Assembly (NCBI RefSeq): GCF_014652815.1
Contig: NZ_BMZN01000001.1
Location: 500,866-564,865 of the forward strand
Direction of reading: 5' to 3'
DNA from: Alcaligenes pakistanensis
Lineage (GTDB): Bacteria > Pseudomonadota > Gammaproteobacteria > Burkholderiales > Burkholderiaceae_B
Length of the DNA: 64,000 nt
The notes beneath the pieces are model-generated. The model was given only the letters and a program-made list of their open reading frames with translations. It was not told the DNA's origin and made no database searches. Shown here one piece after another: positions 8,648 to 18,675 of this stretch. Positions within the stretch are counted from its first letter, which is position 1, and every line of letters starts with the position of its first letter. The position numbers were made by a program, and so were the translations under genes.

Positions 8648-9961
8648 TCAGCGTCCTTTCTGGGCCACCAGACGGTTGGCTTCAGTCGCGGCTGTACGCA
8701 AGGCTGTCATGGCAGGCTGTTGGCCATCCAGCGCACTTTCCAGACTCTGGTTGAACACGGCACGAATCTGGCGGTAATTGCGGAAATTACCTTTAGCGGT
8801 ACCCGATGCACCGCTGCTGTACGCACCTACCAAGTGCATCCAGTCGCCCTTGTCCTTGTAGTAATCGCTACCGGTCGCGTTAAAGGCCTCGCGGCTGACA
8901 GGCAAGAAACCGGTTTTCTGATACCAGCGCGCTGCGTTTTCAGGCTGAGCCAACCAATTGACGAAACGGGCCGACGCCTGATTCTGCTCGGCATTATGAC
9001 CTTTAAGCGCCCATAAGGCAGAACCGGTCACAAACGGTTTACCGGGAGTCTGGGTCACTTCGGGGTAGTACGGCAGGCCAGTCACGGCGTACTTCAAGCC
9101 ACGCGTGTCGCTATATTCGCCAATATGGCCGGAGTTCGAGAACATGACCGCGCACTCCCCCTTGGCAAAACGCTGGGGTGATTCAGGCAAGGTGCCTGGC
9201 TTGACCATCAACTCGGATTTCACCCAGCTGATCATCATGGACAAATGGCGGATATACATGACGTCAAAATCAAAACCGACTTTGCCTTTGACTTGGGCAC
9301 CGGGGGCCAGACCATAGATCTGATTATTGACCGCAGCCAGGTTCTCCAGATTGATAGAGACAGACTGGTCAGAGGTCAAAGGACAACGGCGCGACCCATT
9401 ATTGGCCAGATCCACCAGTTGGGCCTGCAAGTCCAGCCAGACACGGCTAGGAACAGCCGGTTCAATCTTGGCTTTAGCAAAGGCGTCCAGGTTGTAGTAC
9501 ATAACCGGGATTTCCGCCATGAAGGGGAAACCTTGCAGTTGCCCGCGGCCGCTGCGCACAAACGAATTCGAGGCCAGGAACCAGGACACATTGTCCATTT
9601 TTTCCCGCGCCAGCAAGGTGTGCATGGGCAAGATGTAGGGGCGGTCAGCGACCTCATCCAGACCGGACATCTCACCTAACTGCACCAGATTGGGCAAGTC
9701 TTTGCCCGCTTGCATGACCTGATCCAAAGAGGCTTCAGTATCATGCGCCTTGACCGTCACTTTGACGTCTTTCTGGCTACGATTGAAATCCCGAACCAAG
9801 CTTTCAAACTCGTCCTGATTGTGCGAGTTCAAAGCGGTCCAGACCTGAATATCAACGGCTGCCAGGGCAGTGGACCCAAACAGCAAAGCGGCTGAGCCAC
9901 CCGCTGCCATCGCCAAAGCCATAACACCACGTTTCAACAGTAATCCGCGTAGATTTTTCAT
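8648..9961 (-). CDS. Extracellular solute-binding protein, UgpB-like (orphan)
   Basis: 437 residues with a cleavable signal peptide (MKNLRGLLLKRG, then AAGGSAALLFGSTALAA). The mature protein has the fold pattern of family 1 binding proteins for glycerol-3-phosphate or sugars (WTALNSHNQDEFESLVRDFN, GFPFMAEIPVMYYNLDAF, GKPFVTGSALWALK). It would deliver a periplasmic solute to an ABC permease, but no permease or ATPase gene is adjacent. The start is supported by GAAGGA 6 nt upstream. It lies 7 bp after dadA, so the two are co-transcribed. Ligand unknown. Confidence 0.8.
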   Translation of the reverse strand: MKNLRGLLLKRGVMALAMAAGGSAALLFGSTALAAVDIQVWTALNSHNQDEFESLVRDFNRSQKDVKVTVKAHDTEASLDQVMQAGKDLPNLVQLGEMSGLDEVADRPYILPMHTLLAREKMDNVSWFLASNSFVRSGRGQLQGFPFMAEIPVMYYNLDAFAKAKIEPAVPSRVWLDLQAQLVDLANNGSRRCPLTSDQSVSINLENLAAVNNQIYGLAPGAQVKGKVGFDFDVMYIRHLSMMISWVKSELMVKPGTLPESPQRFAKGECAVMFSNSGHIGEYSDTRGLKYAVTGLPYYPEVTQTPGKPFVTGSALWALKGHNAEQNQASARFVNWLAQPENAARWYQKTGFLPVSREAFNATGSDYYKDKGDWMHLVGAYSSGASGTAKGNFRNYRQIRAVFNQSLESALDGQQPAMTALRTAATEANRLVAQKGR

Positions 9962-9968
9962 ACATCCT

Positions 9969-11222
9969 TCAAGATAAAAAAGGAAATTCAGGTTCGGGTT
10001 GGCGTCCCATGACCAGGTCAGCCAAGGCTCGGCCGGAGCCGATGCCCATCGTCCAGCCCAAGGGGCCATGTCCCGTATTCAGGTATAGGTTGGGAATGGA
10101 AGAACGGCCTATCAGTGGGACATTTGATGCTGTGGCAGGACGTAATCCTGACCAGAAATGAACATTATCAAAATCCAATGCGCTTGGGAACAAATCTGCG
10201 ACATGGGTTAACAAAGCCTGACAACGGGCAGGGTTCAAACTGCGGGAGTAACCTGACAGCTCAGCCGTTCCCGCCACGCGCAGGCTGTCGCCCAGGCGAG
10301 AAAAAACCAGCTTACTGTCTTTATCCGTCAAGCTGACGGTGGGCGCCCCCTCAGGCACCAGCACCGGGAAGGTGGCCGAATAGCCTTTGGCCGGATAAAC
10401 CGGGCAAGAAATACCCAGCGGCTGCAAAAGGGCGGGACTGAAACTGCCCATGGCCACGACGAAGGCATCGGCCTGCACCGACTCGTAAGCACCATCGGGC
10501 CCTATCACCTCTACCCCTACGACCCGCCCCTTGGCCGTCAGCAAACGGGTGATCTGAGTAGAAAAGCGGAACTCTACCCCGGCCCGCTCAGCCATGGCTG
10601 CCAAACCGCAGGTAAATTGGTTGGCGTCACCGGACTCATCGTCTTTGGTGTAGTCACCGCCCACAATCTGATCGCGGGCTGTAGCCAGTGCAGGCTCGAT
10701 CTGCACTAATTCATCCAGACTCATGATGCGCCGGTCCACGCCCATATCGCGCATGACATCCGCCATTTGCTGGGAATCGTCCAAGCTTTGGGCATCACGA
10801 TAAAAGGTAATGATGCCCTTTTCCTGATGGCGATAATCAAAATCCAGACTAGGACGCAGTTGCTTGAGCGTGCTGCGACTGTATTCGGCCATGGCCACCA
10901 AAGCACGCACATTGGGCGCTACCCGGCCCGGCAAACACTCACGCAGAAAAGACAGACACCAACGCCATTGGCGCAGGTCCAGACGCGGACGAAACAGCAA
11001 AGGAGCATCGTCCTGCAGTAACCATTTCAGCAGTTTGAACGGCATTTTCGGGTTGGCCCAGGGCTCGGCATAAGACACCGAGATTTGTCCGCCATTGGCG
11101 CGCGAGGTCTCCTGCGCGGGCCCGGTTCCCCGATCCACGACCACCACCTCACAACCTTGCTGGCTCAGCCACCAGGCAGTTGATACCCCAATAATGCCGC
11201 TGCCCAGAACTGCTACTTTCAT
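9969..11222 (-). CDS. dadA: D-amino acid dehydrogenase small subunit-like (DadA)
   Basis: FAD-dependent oxidoreductase of the DAO family, predicted to deaminate D-amino acids at the membrane face and feed electrons to the quinone pool. The 417-residue protein starts with the dinucleotide-binding motif GSGIIGVSTAWWLSQQG, has the ETSRANGGQISVSYAEPWANP block typical of DadA, and ends with the FAD-contacting GHGPLGWTMGIGSGRALADL. It lies between a ferredoxin-type reductase and an orphan binding protein. The dadX racemase that often accompanies dadA is absent, so substrate specificity is uncertain. Confidence 0.85.
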   Translation of the reverse strand: MKVAVLGSGIIGVSTAWWLSQQGCEVVVVDRGTGPAQETSRANGGQISVSYAEPWANPKMPFKLLKWLLQDDAPLLFRPRLDLRQWRWCLSFLRECLPGRVAPNVRALVAMAEYSRSTLKQLRPSLDFDYRHQEKGIITFYRDAQSLDDSQQMADVMRDMGVDRRIMSLDELVQIEPALATARDQIVGGDYTKDDESGDANQFTCGLAAMAERAGVEFRFSTQITRLLTAKGRVVGVEVIGPDGAYESVQADAFVVAMGSFSPALLQPLGISCPVYPAKGYSATFPVLVPEGAPTVSLTDKDSKLVFSRLGDSLRVAGTAELSGYSRSLNPARCQALLTHVADLFPSALDFDNVHFWSGLRPATASNVPLIGRSSIPNLYLNTGHGPLGWTMGIGSGRALADLVMGRQPEPEFPFLS

Positions 11223-11259
11223 GTGTACTGTCCGCTTGTTGAGCTATTGATCAAGACAC

Positions 11260-12294
11260 TTACTTTACGTCTGCCAGAGACGTAAAGGCATCTGCAAAAT
11301 AATGATCGGGATTCAGTTGGGCCTGCTCCACAAAATCCTTGCGCGCCGCCTCCACCATACCCGGCGCACCACAGGCATACACCTGCCACGCGGACAGATC
11401 AGGCAAATCAGCCAGTACCGCCTGATGCACAAAACCAGTGCGACCGGTCCAGCAATCCTCGGGTTGGGCGTCAGAGATGACAGGAATGAAACGCAGATTA
11501 GGCAGTTCGCCAGCCCACTGCTCGGCCAGGTCCGACTGGTAAAGGTCCTTGGGTCGACGACCGCCCCAGTACAAAGCGACTTCACGCTGGCTGCCGGTTT
11601 GAATCAGGCGCTCGATCAAGGCCTTGACCGGAGCAAAGCCAGTACCGCTAGCCAGAAACACCATTGGCGCCGCACTATCCTCACGCAAGAAGAATGAACC
11701 CAAGGGGGCTTCTACTCGCAGGATTTCACGCTCTTTCATGGCGGTGGCACCGGCACCAAATACATGGTCGGTAAACACACCGCCCGGCATGTGGCGGATG
11801 TGCAGTTCAACCTGATTGTCTTCCCGTGGCGGTGTGGCCATGGAATAGCTGCGACGGCTGCCATCTTTCAGAATGAATTCCAGATACTGACCGGGATAGT
11901 AGCGGAAAGGCTCGGAGGATGGCATTTGCAGGCGTACTACCATCACATCATCACGCACTTTCTCCAGACCCACCACGCGCGAAGGCATTTTACGAATCTG
12001 GATGTCAGTGGCCATGCGGATTTCATGGGACTCAATCAGCATATCGCTGCTGGGTTTGGCCTGACAAAACAAGGTATAGCCCGCCGCACGGTCGTCTTCA
12101 CTCAGCAGCTGCTCGGGCGCACGACCTGCATCGTACTCACCTTCAATGACCTTGCCGCGGCAAGACGAACAGGTGCCATTACGGCAACTGTAGGGCAACA
12201 CAATCCCTGCATTCAGCGCACCATCCAGGACAGACTGCCCAGGCTGCACCTCGAAACTGTGCCCGCTGGGCTGAACCGTGACTTTGAAACTCAT
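11260..12294 (-). CDS. Ferredoxin-FAD/NAD reductase (CDP-6-deoxy-glucoseen reductase-like)
   Basis: 344-residue electron-transfer protein. The N-terminal plant-type [2Fe-2S] domain has CRNGTCSSC near residues 37-45 and a fourth Cys in LFCQA. An FAD-binding domain (RYYPGQYLEF, RRSYSMA) and an NAD-binding domain (VFLASGTGFAPVKAL, YACGAPGMV) follow. Annotation pipelines usually call this architecture AscD/RfbI-like, but oxygenase reductases and other flavoprotein reductases share it. No deoxysugar genes are nearby, so that name should not be taken as function. The start at 12294 fits the domain border. Confidence 0.85.
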   Translation of the reverse strand: MSFKVTVQPSGHSFEVQPGQSVLDGALNAGIVLPYSCRNGTCSSCRGKVIEGEYDAGRAPEQLLSEDDRAAGYTLFCQAKPSSDMLIESHEIRMATDIQIRKMPSRVVGLEKVRDDVMVVRLQMPSSEPFRYYPGQYLEFILKDGSRRSYSMATPPREDNQVELHIRHMPGGVFTDHVFGAGATAMKEREILRVEAPLGSFFLREDSAAPMVFLASGTGFAPVKALIERLIQTGSQREVALYWGGRRPKDLYQSDLAEQWAGELPNLRFIPVISDAQPEDCWTGRTGFVHQAVLADLPDLSAWQVYACGAPGMVEAARKDFVEQAQLNPDHYFADAFTSLADVK

Positions 12295-12355
12295 ATCCCA
12301 CACTCAAAAAAGAAATCTATCAGGCGGAGGGCCAGCCTCCGGCGTCAATCAACAC

Positions 12356-14665
12356 TCAGGATTCTTCAGGCCGATGCAAGACAGGGTCGCTCAGCTTGAG
12401 CGACAAGGTTTTGCCCTTGCCCGCCCGCTTGCCCAGGTAATTAGCCAGCATATCCAGATCCATCACGACCGTGGACGGACGCTTGCGGTTCACCCCGCTG
12501 ACTGCCAGACCTGCTTCGCCGAAGGCCACCCACTGACTTAAATTGTCGTCCTCATTCAACTTGATCAGCACGGTGCCGCGCCCCCCTTTGGAGAGCACCT
12601 TCAACTCTTTGATATCCACCACCAGGAAACGCCCTTGCTCGCTGAGCAGGCCGACATACTGGTCGTCCGGGCGCAAAGCCAGAGGTTTGAGCAGCGTTTT
12701 GCCTTCTTCGATGGTGACAAACTGCTTGCCCGCTTTCTGGCGCGTATTCATGTCCCCTTGAGAGGCCACAAAGCCGTAACCATCACACGCGGCCAGCAAG
12801 TAGTTTTGCTCCAGAGGCGCAGCCAGAATATGTTCGATAGGCGCGCTAGGGCTGACTTCAATCATGGAGGTAATGGGCTGACCATCCCCACGGGCTGAAG
12901 GCAAGCTGGAAACCGGCACAGTATAGACCCGGCCATCGGTACCAATCGCCACTAAATCCGTGGTGCTACGGCACTCCAGCGAGTCGCGCAAGTCGTCACC
13001 CGTCTTGAAGCTGAACTGCGTAGCATCATGACCATGACCCTGGCGTGAACGCAGCCACCCTTTACGAGACACAATCACGGTGACGGGCTCGTCGACCACT
13101 TTAGTTTCCAGCACGGCACGTTCTGCGGCCTCAATCAGGGTACGGCGCTCATCCCCATAGGTTTTAGCGTCGGCCTCAATTTCACGAATCATCAAGCGTT
13201 TCAAGGCTTTCGGATCGTCCAGCAGCTTTTGCAAGGCCTCTTGCTCATCCAGGCGCTCTTTGAGCTCTTTCTCGATCTTGAAGCCTTCCAGACGTGCCAG
13301 CTGGCGCAAGCGCATTTCCAGAATATCGTCAGCCTGACGCTCACTAAGATTAAAGCGTTCCATCAAGGCGGCACGAGGCTCGTCGGACTCGCGAATGGTC
13401 TGGATCACTTCATCCACATTCAAGTACACCACCATGCGCCCTTGCAGCACATGAATGCGATCGGTGACTTTATCCAGACGGTAACGGGTGCGACGCTCCA
13501 TCGTATGACGACGGAAATCCAGCCAGCTCAATAAAACCTGACGCAAAGAACGTTGGCCGGGACGGCCATCGACGTCGATACACACCAGATTGATAGAAGC
13601 ACCGCGCTCCAGACTGGTCTGTGTCAGCAGTGTCGTCACAAACTCGTCGCGGTCAATAGCGCGAGACTTAGGCTCAAACACCAGACGCACCGCAGCTTGC
13701 TTGCCGGACTCGTCGCGTACGGCATCCAGCATGTTCAGCATCAAGGCTTTGGTTTGCTGCTGCTCAGTGCTCAGGGTCTTCTTGCCCGCTTTAACCTTGG
13801 GGTTGGTACGCTCTTCGATCTCTTCCAGAATTTGCTGGGAAGAGCTGCCTGGGGGCAATTCCGTCACCACCAATTGCCACTGGCCACGCGCCATTTCCTC
13901 GAATACCCAGCGGGCACGAGTCTTGATGGAGCCCCGGCCTTGCGCATACACCGCAGCAATATCCGCCGCGGAAGAAATAATCTGACCACCACCGGCGAAA
14001 TCCGGACCTGGAACAATCTCGTACAGCTCCTGATCGCTCAGGTTGGGATTACGCAACAGGCTGACGCAGGCCTGGGCTACTTCGCGCAGGTTGTGGGACG
14101 GGATCTCCGTCGCCATCCCTACGGCAATCCCCGAGGCACCATTCAGCAACATGATGGGCAAACGTGCCGGCAGAGCCACAGGCTCCTTCTGGCTGCCATC
14201 GTAGTTAGGAACAAAGTCCACCGTGCCTTCGTCCAGCTCGTCGAGCAGCAGGCGCGAGAACGGCGTCAGGCGTGCTTCCGTATAACGCATGGCCGCGGCA
14301 TTATCGCCGTCACGGGAACCGAAGTTACCCTGCCCGTCCACCAGTGGGTAGCGCAGCACAAAGTCCTGCGCCATACGTACCATGGCGTCATAGGCCGCCT
14401 GGTCACTGTGCGGGTGATACTTACCCAGCACATCCCCCACTACACGGGCGGATTTGACAGGTTTAGCGGTAGGCCCCAGACCCATGGCGTCCATGGCGTA
14501 CAGGATGCGGCGCTGTACGGGCTTCTGGCCGTCGGTCAGGTCGGGCAAAGCGCGCCCGCGCACCACCGAGACAGCGTAATCCAGATAAGCCTGTTCTGCG
14601 TAGGTGGCCAGCGTGATGCTATCGTCCGATCCCGCCGGTTCAAAATCCAATTGATTGCTATCCAT
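12356..14665 (-). CDS. parC: DNA topoisomerase IV subunit A
   Basis: Cleaves and rejoins DNA to decatenate daughter chromosomes, acting with ParE. The 769-residue product has the GyrA/ParC breakage-reunion domain with catalytic Tyr128 in [11 protein letters not shown], a coiled region ([19 protein letters not shown]) and a C-terminal beta-pinwheel. The quinolone-determining segment reads [12 protein letters not shown], where E. coli ParC has HPHGDSACYEAM: Gly78, Ser80 and Glu84 are replaced by Ser, Gln and Asp. It starts 20 bp after the parE stop. Confidence 0.97.
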   Translation of the reverse strand: MDSNQLDFEPAGSDDSITLATYAEQAYLDYAVSVVRGRALPDLTDGQKPVQRRILYAMDAMGLGPTAKPVKSARVVGDVLGKYHPHSDQAAYDAMVRMAQDFVLRYPLVDGQGNFGSRDGDNAAAMRYTEARLTPFSRLLLDELDEGTVDFVPNYDGSQKEPVALPARLPIMLLNGASGIAVGMATEIPSHNLREVAQACVSLLRNPNLSDQELYEIVPGPDFAGGGQIISSAADIAAVYAQGRGSIKTRARWVFEEMARGQWQLVVTELPPGSSSQQILEEIEERTNPKVKAGKKTLSTEQQQTKALMLNMLDAVRDESGKQAAVRLVFEPKSRAIDRDEFVTTLLTQTSLERGASINLVCIDVDGRPGQRSLRQVLLSWLDFRRHTMERRTRYRLDKVTDRIHVLQGRMVVYLNVDEVIQTIRESDEPRAALMERFNLSERQADDILEMRLRQLARLEGFKIEKELKERLDEQEALQKLLDDPKALKRLMIREIEADAKTYGDERRTLIEAAERAVLETKVVDEPVTVIVSRKGWLRSRQGHGHDATQFSFKTGDDLRDSLECRSTTDLVAIGTDGRVYTVPVSSLPSARGDGQPITSMIEVSPSAPIEHILAAPLEQNYLLAACDGYGFVASQGDMNTRQKAGKQFVTIEEGKTLLKPLALRPDDQYVGLLSEQGRFLVVDIKELKVLSKGGRGTVLIKLNEDDNLSQWVAFGEAGLAVSGVNRKRPSTVVMDLDMLANYLGKRAGKGKTLSLKLSDPVLHRPEES

Positions 14666-14685
14666 AAATAACTCTTAAGTCGGGC

Positions 14686-16647
14686 TCAGACGTCCAAATC
14701 GGCCAAATTGCCTTTTTCTTCCAACCAGGCACGGCGCGCCGAAGCTTCGCCCTTACCCATCAGCATGGTGAACATGGCGTGCGTGCCATCCAAGCCATCT
14801 TCGCCCCAATGCACGGGCAACAGACGACGGGTATCCGGGTTCATGGTGGTATCCCACAACTGCTCCGCGCTCATTTCGCCCAGACCTTTAAAGCGGCTGA
14901 TGCTCCAGGATTCGTTGCGTATCCCTTCGTTGCGCAGCTTTTCCAGGGTTGCGTCCAGCTCGCCCTGATCCAGACAGTAAATTTTGCGGGCTGGGCGTTT
15001 GCCAGCGGCGGGCACGTCCACGCGGAACAAGGGAGGACGGGCGACATAGACGTGGCCAGCCTCGATCAGTTTGGGGAAATGGCGGAAAAACAAGGTCAGC
15101 AACAACACCTGAATGTGCGAGCCGTCCACGTCCGCATCGGACAAGATGCAGATGCGGCCGTAGCGCAAACCCGACAAATCGGGTTCGGACTGTGCATCAT
15201 GAGGGTCCACACCGACAGCCACGGAAATATCATGAATTTCCTGGTTGGCAAACAGTCGATCACGGTCCACTTCCCAAGCATTCAAGACCTTGCCGCGCAG
15301 GGGCAAAATGGCCTGAAACTCCTTGTCGCGGCCCATTTTGGCCGAGCCGCCTGCCGAGTCACCCTCGACCAGAAACAGTTCGGAGTTTTCCAGATCGTGG
15401 GACTCGCAATCCGTCAGCTTGCCCGGCAATACGGCCACGCCTGAGCTTTTGCGTTTCTCCACTTTCTGCGCCGAACGAGTACGGGCCTGGGCCTGACGGA
15501 CCGCCACTTCAGCCAGCTTGCGGCCCTGGTCCACATTGGCATGCAAATGCAGCTCCAGCGCATTGCGCACATAGCCACTGACCAGGCGCACCGCATCGCG
15601 GCTATTGAGCTTTTCCTTGATCTGCCCCTGAAATTGCGGGTCCAGCACTTTGGCCGACAAGACAAAACTGGCCCGGGCAAATACGTCCTCGGCCTGCAGT
15701 TTGACGCCTTTAGGGATCAGGCTGTGCAGTTCGGCAAAGCTGCGCACGGCTTGATACAGGCCATCGCGCAAACCCGACTCATGTGTGCCACCAGCACTGG
15801 TCGGAATCAGGTTGACGTAGGACTCACGCGTAATACCGGAGTCCAGAGTCCAGGCCACAACCCAATGGGCCCCTTCACCCGGGGAGAAATTATCATCATC
15901 TTGCGGGGCATACTGGCGGCCTTCAAACAGAGGCACCAACAGTTCCACGCCCTCCATTTCCTCCTGGAGGTAGCCGCGCAAACCGTCCTGATAACACCAC
16001 TGCTGGCGCTGGCCGGTTTTTTGCTGCACCAGCTCCACGGTCACCCCTTCCAGCAACACCGCTTTGCTATGCAGGATATGCGTCAGTTGAGCCAGGGGAA
16101 TCTGGGGCGAGTCAAAATACTTGGGGTCCGGCCAGACCCGTACACGGGTGCCGGTCTTGCGTTTGGCAACCGTCCCGGTTTGGGCCAGAGGCTGTTCCAG
16201 CTCGCCGTCGGCAAACACAATTTCATTGGCCTGCCCATCGCGCCATACCAGCACCTCCAGGCGGCGTGACAAGGCGTTGGTCACGGACACACCCACCCCA
16301 TGCAAACCGCCGGAAAAGGCGTAGGCCCCACCATTGAGCTTGTCGAACTTGCCCCCCGCATGCAGGCGGGTAAAGACCAGCTCCACCACCGGCGCATTCT
16401 CTTCAGGGTGCAAGCCGACGGGAATACCGCGCCCATCGTCCTCGACCTGTATGCCGCCGTCCTCCAGCAAAGTCACCGTCAAGGTACGGGCAAAACCCGC
16501 CAGGGCTTCATCGGCCGCGTTATCGATGACCTCTTGCACAATGTGCAAGGGGTTATCCGTGCGGGTATACATGGCCGGGCGCTGACGGACCGGTTCCAGC
16601 CCTTTGAGCACCCGTATAGAAGATTCGTCGTAACGTGTAGTAGACAA
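14686..16647 (-). CDS. parE: DNA topoisomerase IV subunit B
   Basis: ATPase subunit of topoisomerase IV. The 653-residue product has the GHKL ATP-binding motifs (EVIDNAADEALAG with the catalytic Glu/Asn, VEDDGRGIPVG, GGLHGVGVSVTNAL), the transducer domain, and the TOPRIM domain (LVEGDSAGGSAKMGRD, SDADVDGSHI with the metal-binding acids). The C-terminus has the GEMSAEQLWDTTMNP block. First gene of the run parE-parC-reductase-dadA-binding protein, though the last three need not share its promoter. Confidence 0.97.
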   Translation of the reverse strand: MSTTRYDESSIRVLKGLEPVRQRPAMYTRTDNPLHIVQEVIDNAADEALAGFARTLTVTLLEDGGIQVEDDGRGIPVGLHPEENAPVVELVFTRLHAGGKFDKLNGGAYAFSGGLHGVGVSVTNALSRRLEVLVWRDGQANEIVFADGELEQPLAQTGTVAKRKTGTRVRVWPDPKYFDSPQIPLAQLTHILHSKAVLLEGVTVELVQQKTGQRQQWCYQDGLRGYLQEEMEGVELLVPLFEGRQYAPQDDDNFSPGEGAHWVVAWTLDSGITRESYVNLIPTSAGGTHESGLRDGLYQAVRSFAELHSLIPKGVKLQAEDVFARASFVLSAKVLDPQFQGQIKEKLNSRDAVRLVSGYVRNALELHLHANVDQGRKLAEVAVRQAQARTRSAQKVEKRKSSGVAVLPGKLTDCESHDLENSELFLVEGDSAGGSAKMGRDKEFQAILPLRGKVLNAWEVDRDRLFANQEIHDISVAVGVDPHDAQSEPDLSGLRYGRICILSDADVDGSHIQVLLLTLFFRHFPKLIEAGHVYVARPPLFRVDVPAAGKRPARKIYCLDQGELDATLEKLRNEGIRNESWSISRFKGLGEMSAEQLWDTTMNPDTRRLLPVHWGEDGLDGTHAMFTMLMGKGEASARRAWLEEKGNLADLDV

Positions 16648-16818
16648 CTTGATTCCCGGTAGATCGTACAGAAAAACGCTATTTTACGAGTGGTTAGGCA
16701 ACAGTGGGGAAACGCTTTATTGGCGCGCGTTGCGCAGCGAATGCACTTTCTCAGCCAGAGGCAATGGTATCCTGTCAAAAATTGGCAACAAGACCATCAC
16801 AATTGGCCGTAGAATACA

Positions 16819-16847
16819 TTGTGCTCAGGTCACGCCACACGTATAGT
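16819..16847 (+). promoter_or_regulatory. Putative sigma70 promoter of trxA
   Basis: TTGTGC at 16819-16824 and TATAGT at 16842-16847 with a 17-bp spacer. The -10 matches 5 of 6 and the -35 is weak. Expected start of transcription is near 16854, giving a leader of about 28 nt. Confidence 0.45.
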
Positions 16848-16881
16848 TTTTCGTTATCCTTCATTTTTTTTGCATCTTGCC

Positions 16882-17208
16882 ATGAGCGACTTCATCAAAC
16901 ACGTTACGGACGCCTCTTTCGAGTCTGACGTCCTCCAAGCCGACCTTCCTGTTCTGGTCGATTACTGGGCTGCCTGGTGCGGTCCCTGTAAAATGATTGC
17001 TCCTTTGCTTGACGAGGCTGCCGAACAATACCAAGGTCGTGTTATCATCGCTAAGCTCAACGTCGATGAAAATCCCGACACGCCTGCTCAATATGGTGTT
17101 CGCGGTATTCCAACGCTCATGCTGTTTAAAGACGGCAAAGTGGCCGAAACTAAAGTCGGTGCACTTTCCAAGTCCCAACTTAGCGCGTTTCTCGACAGCT
17201 CCCTGTAA
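16882..17208 (+). CDS. trxA: Thioredoxin 1
   Basis: Cytosolic disulfide reductase of 108 residues, the usual length. The active site is WCGPCK near residues 31-36 and the cis-Pro segment is GIPTLMLF. It is recycled by thioredoxin reductase. The ATG at 16882 gives the standard [10 protein letters not shown] start; the upstream extension from 16819 is not part of the family. The trxA-rho order is common in betaproteobacteria. Confidence 0.97.
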   Translation: MSDFIKHVTDASFESDVLQADLPVLVDYWAAWCGPCKMIAPLLDEAAEQYQGRVIIAKLNVDENPDTPAQYGVRGIPTLMLFKDGKVAETKVGALSKSQLSAFLDSSL

Positions 17209-17224
17209 TCTCTGATTAACCGCA

Positions 17225-17247
17225 CGCAGGCCCTTTGCTGGCCTGCG
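17225..17247 (+). terminator. Hairpin between trxA and rho
   Basis: Perfect 8-bp GC-rich arms (17225-17232, 17240-17247) with a 7-nt loop. No U-tract follows, so it is a weak terminator, an attenuator or an RNA-stabilising structure in front of rho. Confidence 0.5.
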
Positions 17248-17277
17248 GTCTGCTGCTGAAAGCCCTTCCCCACACCC

Positions 17278-18534
17278 ATGCACCTGAACGAATTAAAAGC
17301 TCTGCACGTCTCGCAGCTGCTAGAAATGGCTGCCACTCTGGAAATCGACAATGCGAACCGCTTGCGCAAGCAAGAGCTGATGTTCGCCATCATGAAAAAG
17401 CACGCCAAAAAAGGCGAGCAGATTTTCGGCGACGGGGTGCTTGAAGTCTTGCCAGACGGTTTCGGTTTTCTGCGTTCGCCAGAAACCTCCTACCTGGCCA
17501 GCACAGACGATATTTACATCTCTCCCTCACAGATTCGTCGCTTCAATCTGCATACGGGCGACTCGATTGAAGGTGAAGTGCGCACTCCTAAAGACGGCGA
17601 GCGCTACTTTGCCCTGGTCAAGGTAGACAAAGTTAACAGCATGCAGCCCGAGGCGATCAAACATCGCATCATGTTTGAGAACCTGACGCCTCTGCATCCT
17701 GATCAGCCCATGCGCCTGGAGCGCGACATCAAAAGCGAAGAAAACATCACAGGTCGTATCCTGGATATCTTCTCGCCAATTGGTAAGGGCCAGCGCGCCC
17801 TGATCGTAGCCAGCCCCAAATCGGGTAAAACCGTGATGATGCAGCACATGGCCCACGCCATCACGACCAATTACCCCGAAGCCACCATGATTGTTCTGCT
17901 GGTGGATGAACGCCCCGAGGAAGTAACCGAAATGCAGCGCACCGTGCGCGGCGAAGTGGTGGCCTCCACCTTCGATGAGCCAGCGACTCGTCACGTCCAA
18001 GTGGCTGAGATGGTGATCGAAAAGGCAAAACGCCTGGTTGAAATGAAAAAAGACGTGGTGATTCTGCTCGACTCCATCACCCGTCTGGCTCGCGCTTACA
18101 ACACCGTGGTCCCTGCTTCTGGCAAGGTATTGACCGGGGGTGTAGACGCCAACGCCCTGCAGCGCCCCAAACGCTTTTTTGGCGCTGCCCGTAATCTGGA
18201 AGAAGGTGGTTCTTTGACCATCATCGGTACTGCCCTGATCGAAACCGGCAGCCGTATGGACGAAGTCATCTATGAAGAATTTAAAGGCACCGGCAACTGC
18301 GAAATCCATCTGGAACGCCGTCTGGCCGAGAAACGTATTTACCCTGCCATCAACCTGAACAAATCAGGTACCCGTCGTGAAGAGTTGCTGATCAAGCCAG
18401 ACCTTCTACAAAAGGTCTGGGTTCTGCGCAAGTTCATCCATGGGATGGATGAAATTGAATCCATGGAGTTTATCCTGGACAAAATCCGGGCTACCAAGAC
18501 CAACTCCGAATTCTTCGACATGATGAAGAAGTAA
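17278..18534 (+). CDS. rho: Transcription termination factor Rho
   Basis: RNA-dependent hexameric ATPase that ends transcription. The 418-residue product, normal in length, has the Rho N-terminal helical domain ([18 protein letters not shown]), the OSB/S1-like RNA-binding domain ([25 protein letters not shown]) and the RecA-like ATPase with Walker A SPKSGKT near residue 180. It also has [16 protein letters not shown] and the Q-loop/R-loop region. No separate insertion domain is present. Confidence 0.98.
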   Translation: MHLNELKALHVSQLLEMAATLEIDNANRLRKQELMFAIMKKHAKKGEQIFGDGVLEVLPDGFGFLRSPETSYLASTDDIYISPSQIRRFNLHTGDSIEGEVRTPKDGERYFALVKVDKVNSMQPEAIKHRIMFENLTPLHPDQPMRLERDIKSEENITGRILDIFSPIGKGQRALIVASPKSGKTVMMQHMAHAITTNYPEATMIVLLVDERPEEVTEMQRTVRGEVVASTFDEPATRHVQVAEMVIEKAKRLVEMKKDVVILLDSITRLARAYNTVVPASGKVLTGGVDANALQRPKRFFGAARNLEEGGSLTIIGTALIETGSRMDEVIYEEFKGTGNCEIHLERRLAEKRIYPAINLNKSGTRREELLIKPDLLQKVWVLRKFIHGMDEIESMEFILDKIRATKTNSEFFDMMKK

Positions 18535-18549
18535 ATCGAACATCCTGCG

Positions 18550-18574
18550 CAAGCCTCTCTATACGAGAGGCTTG
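18550..18574 (+). terminator. Hairpin after rho
   Basis: Perfect 10-bp arms (18550-18559, 18565-18574) with a 5-nt loop, 16 bp after the rho stop. It lacks a clean U-tract, so termination may be partial and some read-through into gdhA is possible. Confidence 0.55.
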
Positions 18575-18675
18575 CTTGCGATGGGCGTATGATCGGGTGC
18601 ATTCCCATGCATCCATTCTTTCAATCTGCTGAGTTCTACTCGAAATCTCAGTATTGCAAACAGAGTTCGCTTGCA

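Noticed and set aside
11260-12294. Assignment as a CDP-6-deoxy-glucoseen reductase for deoxysugar synthesis
   Set aside because: The domain order is shared by many reductases and no nucleotide-sugar genes are in the window, so only the general electron-transfer role is kept.
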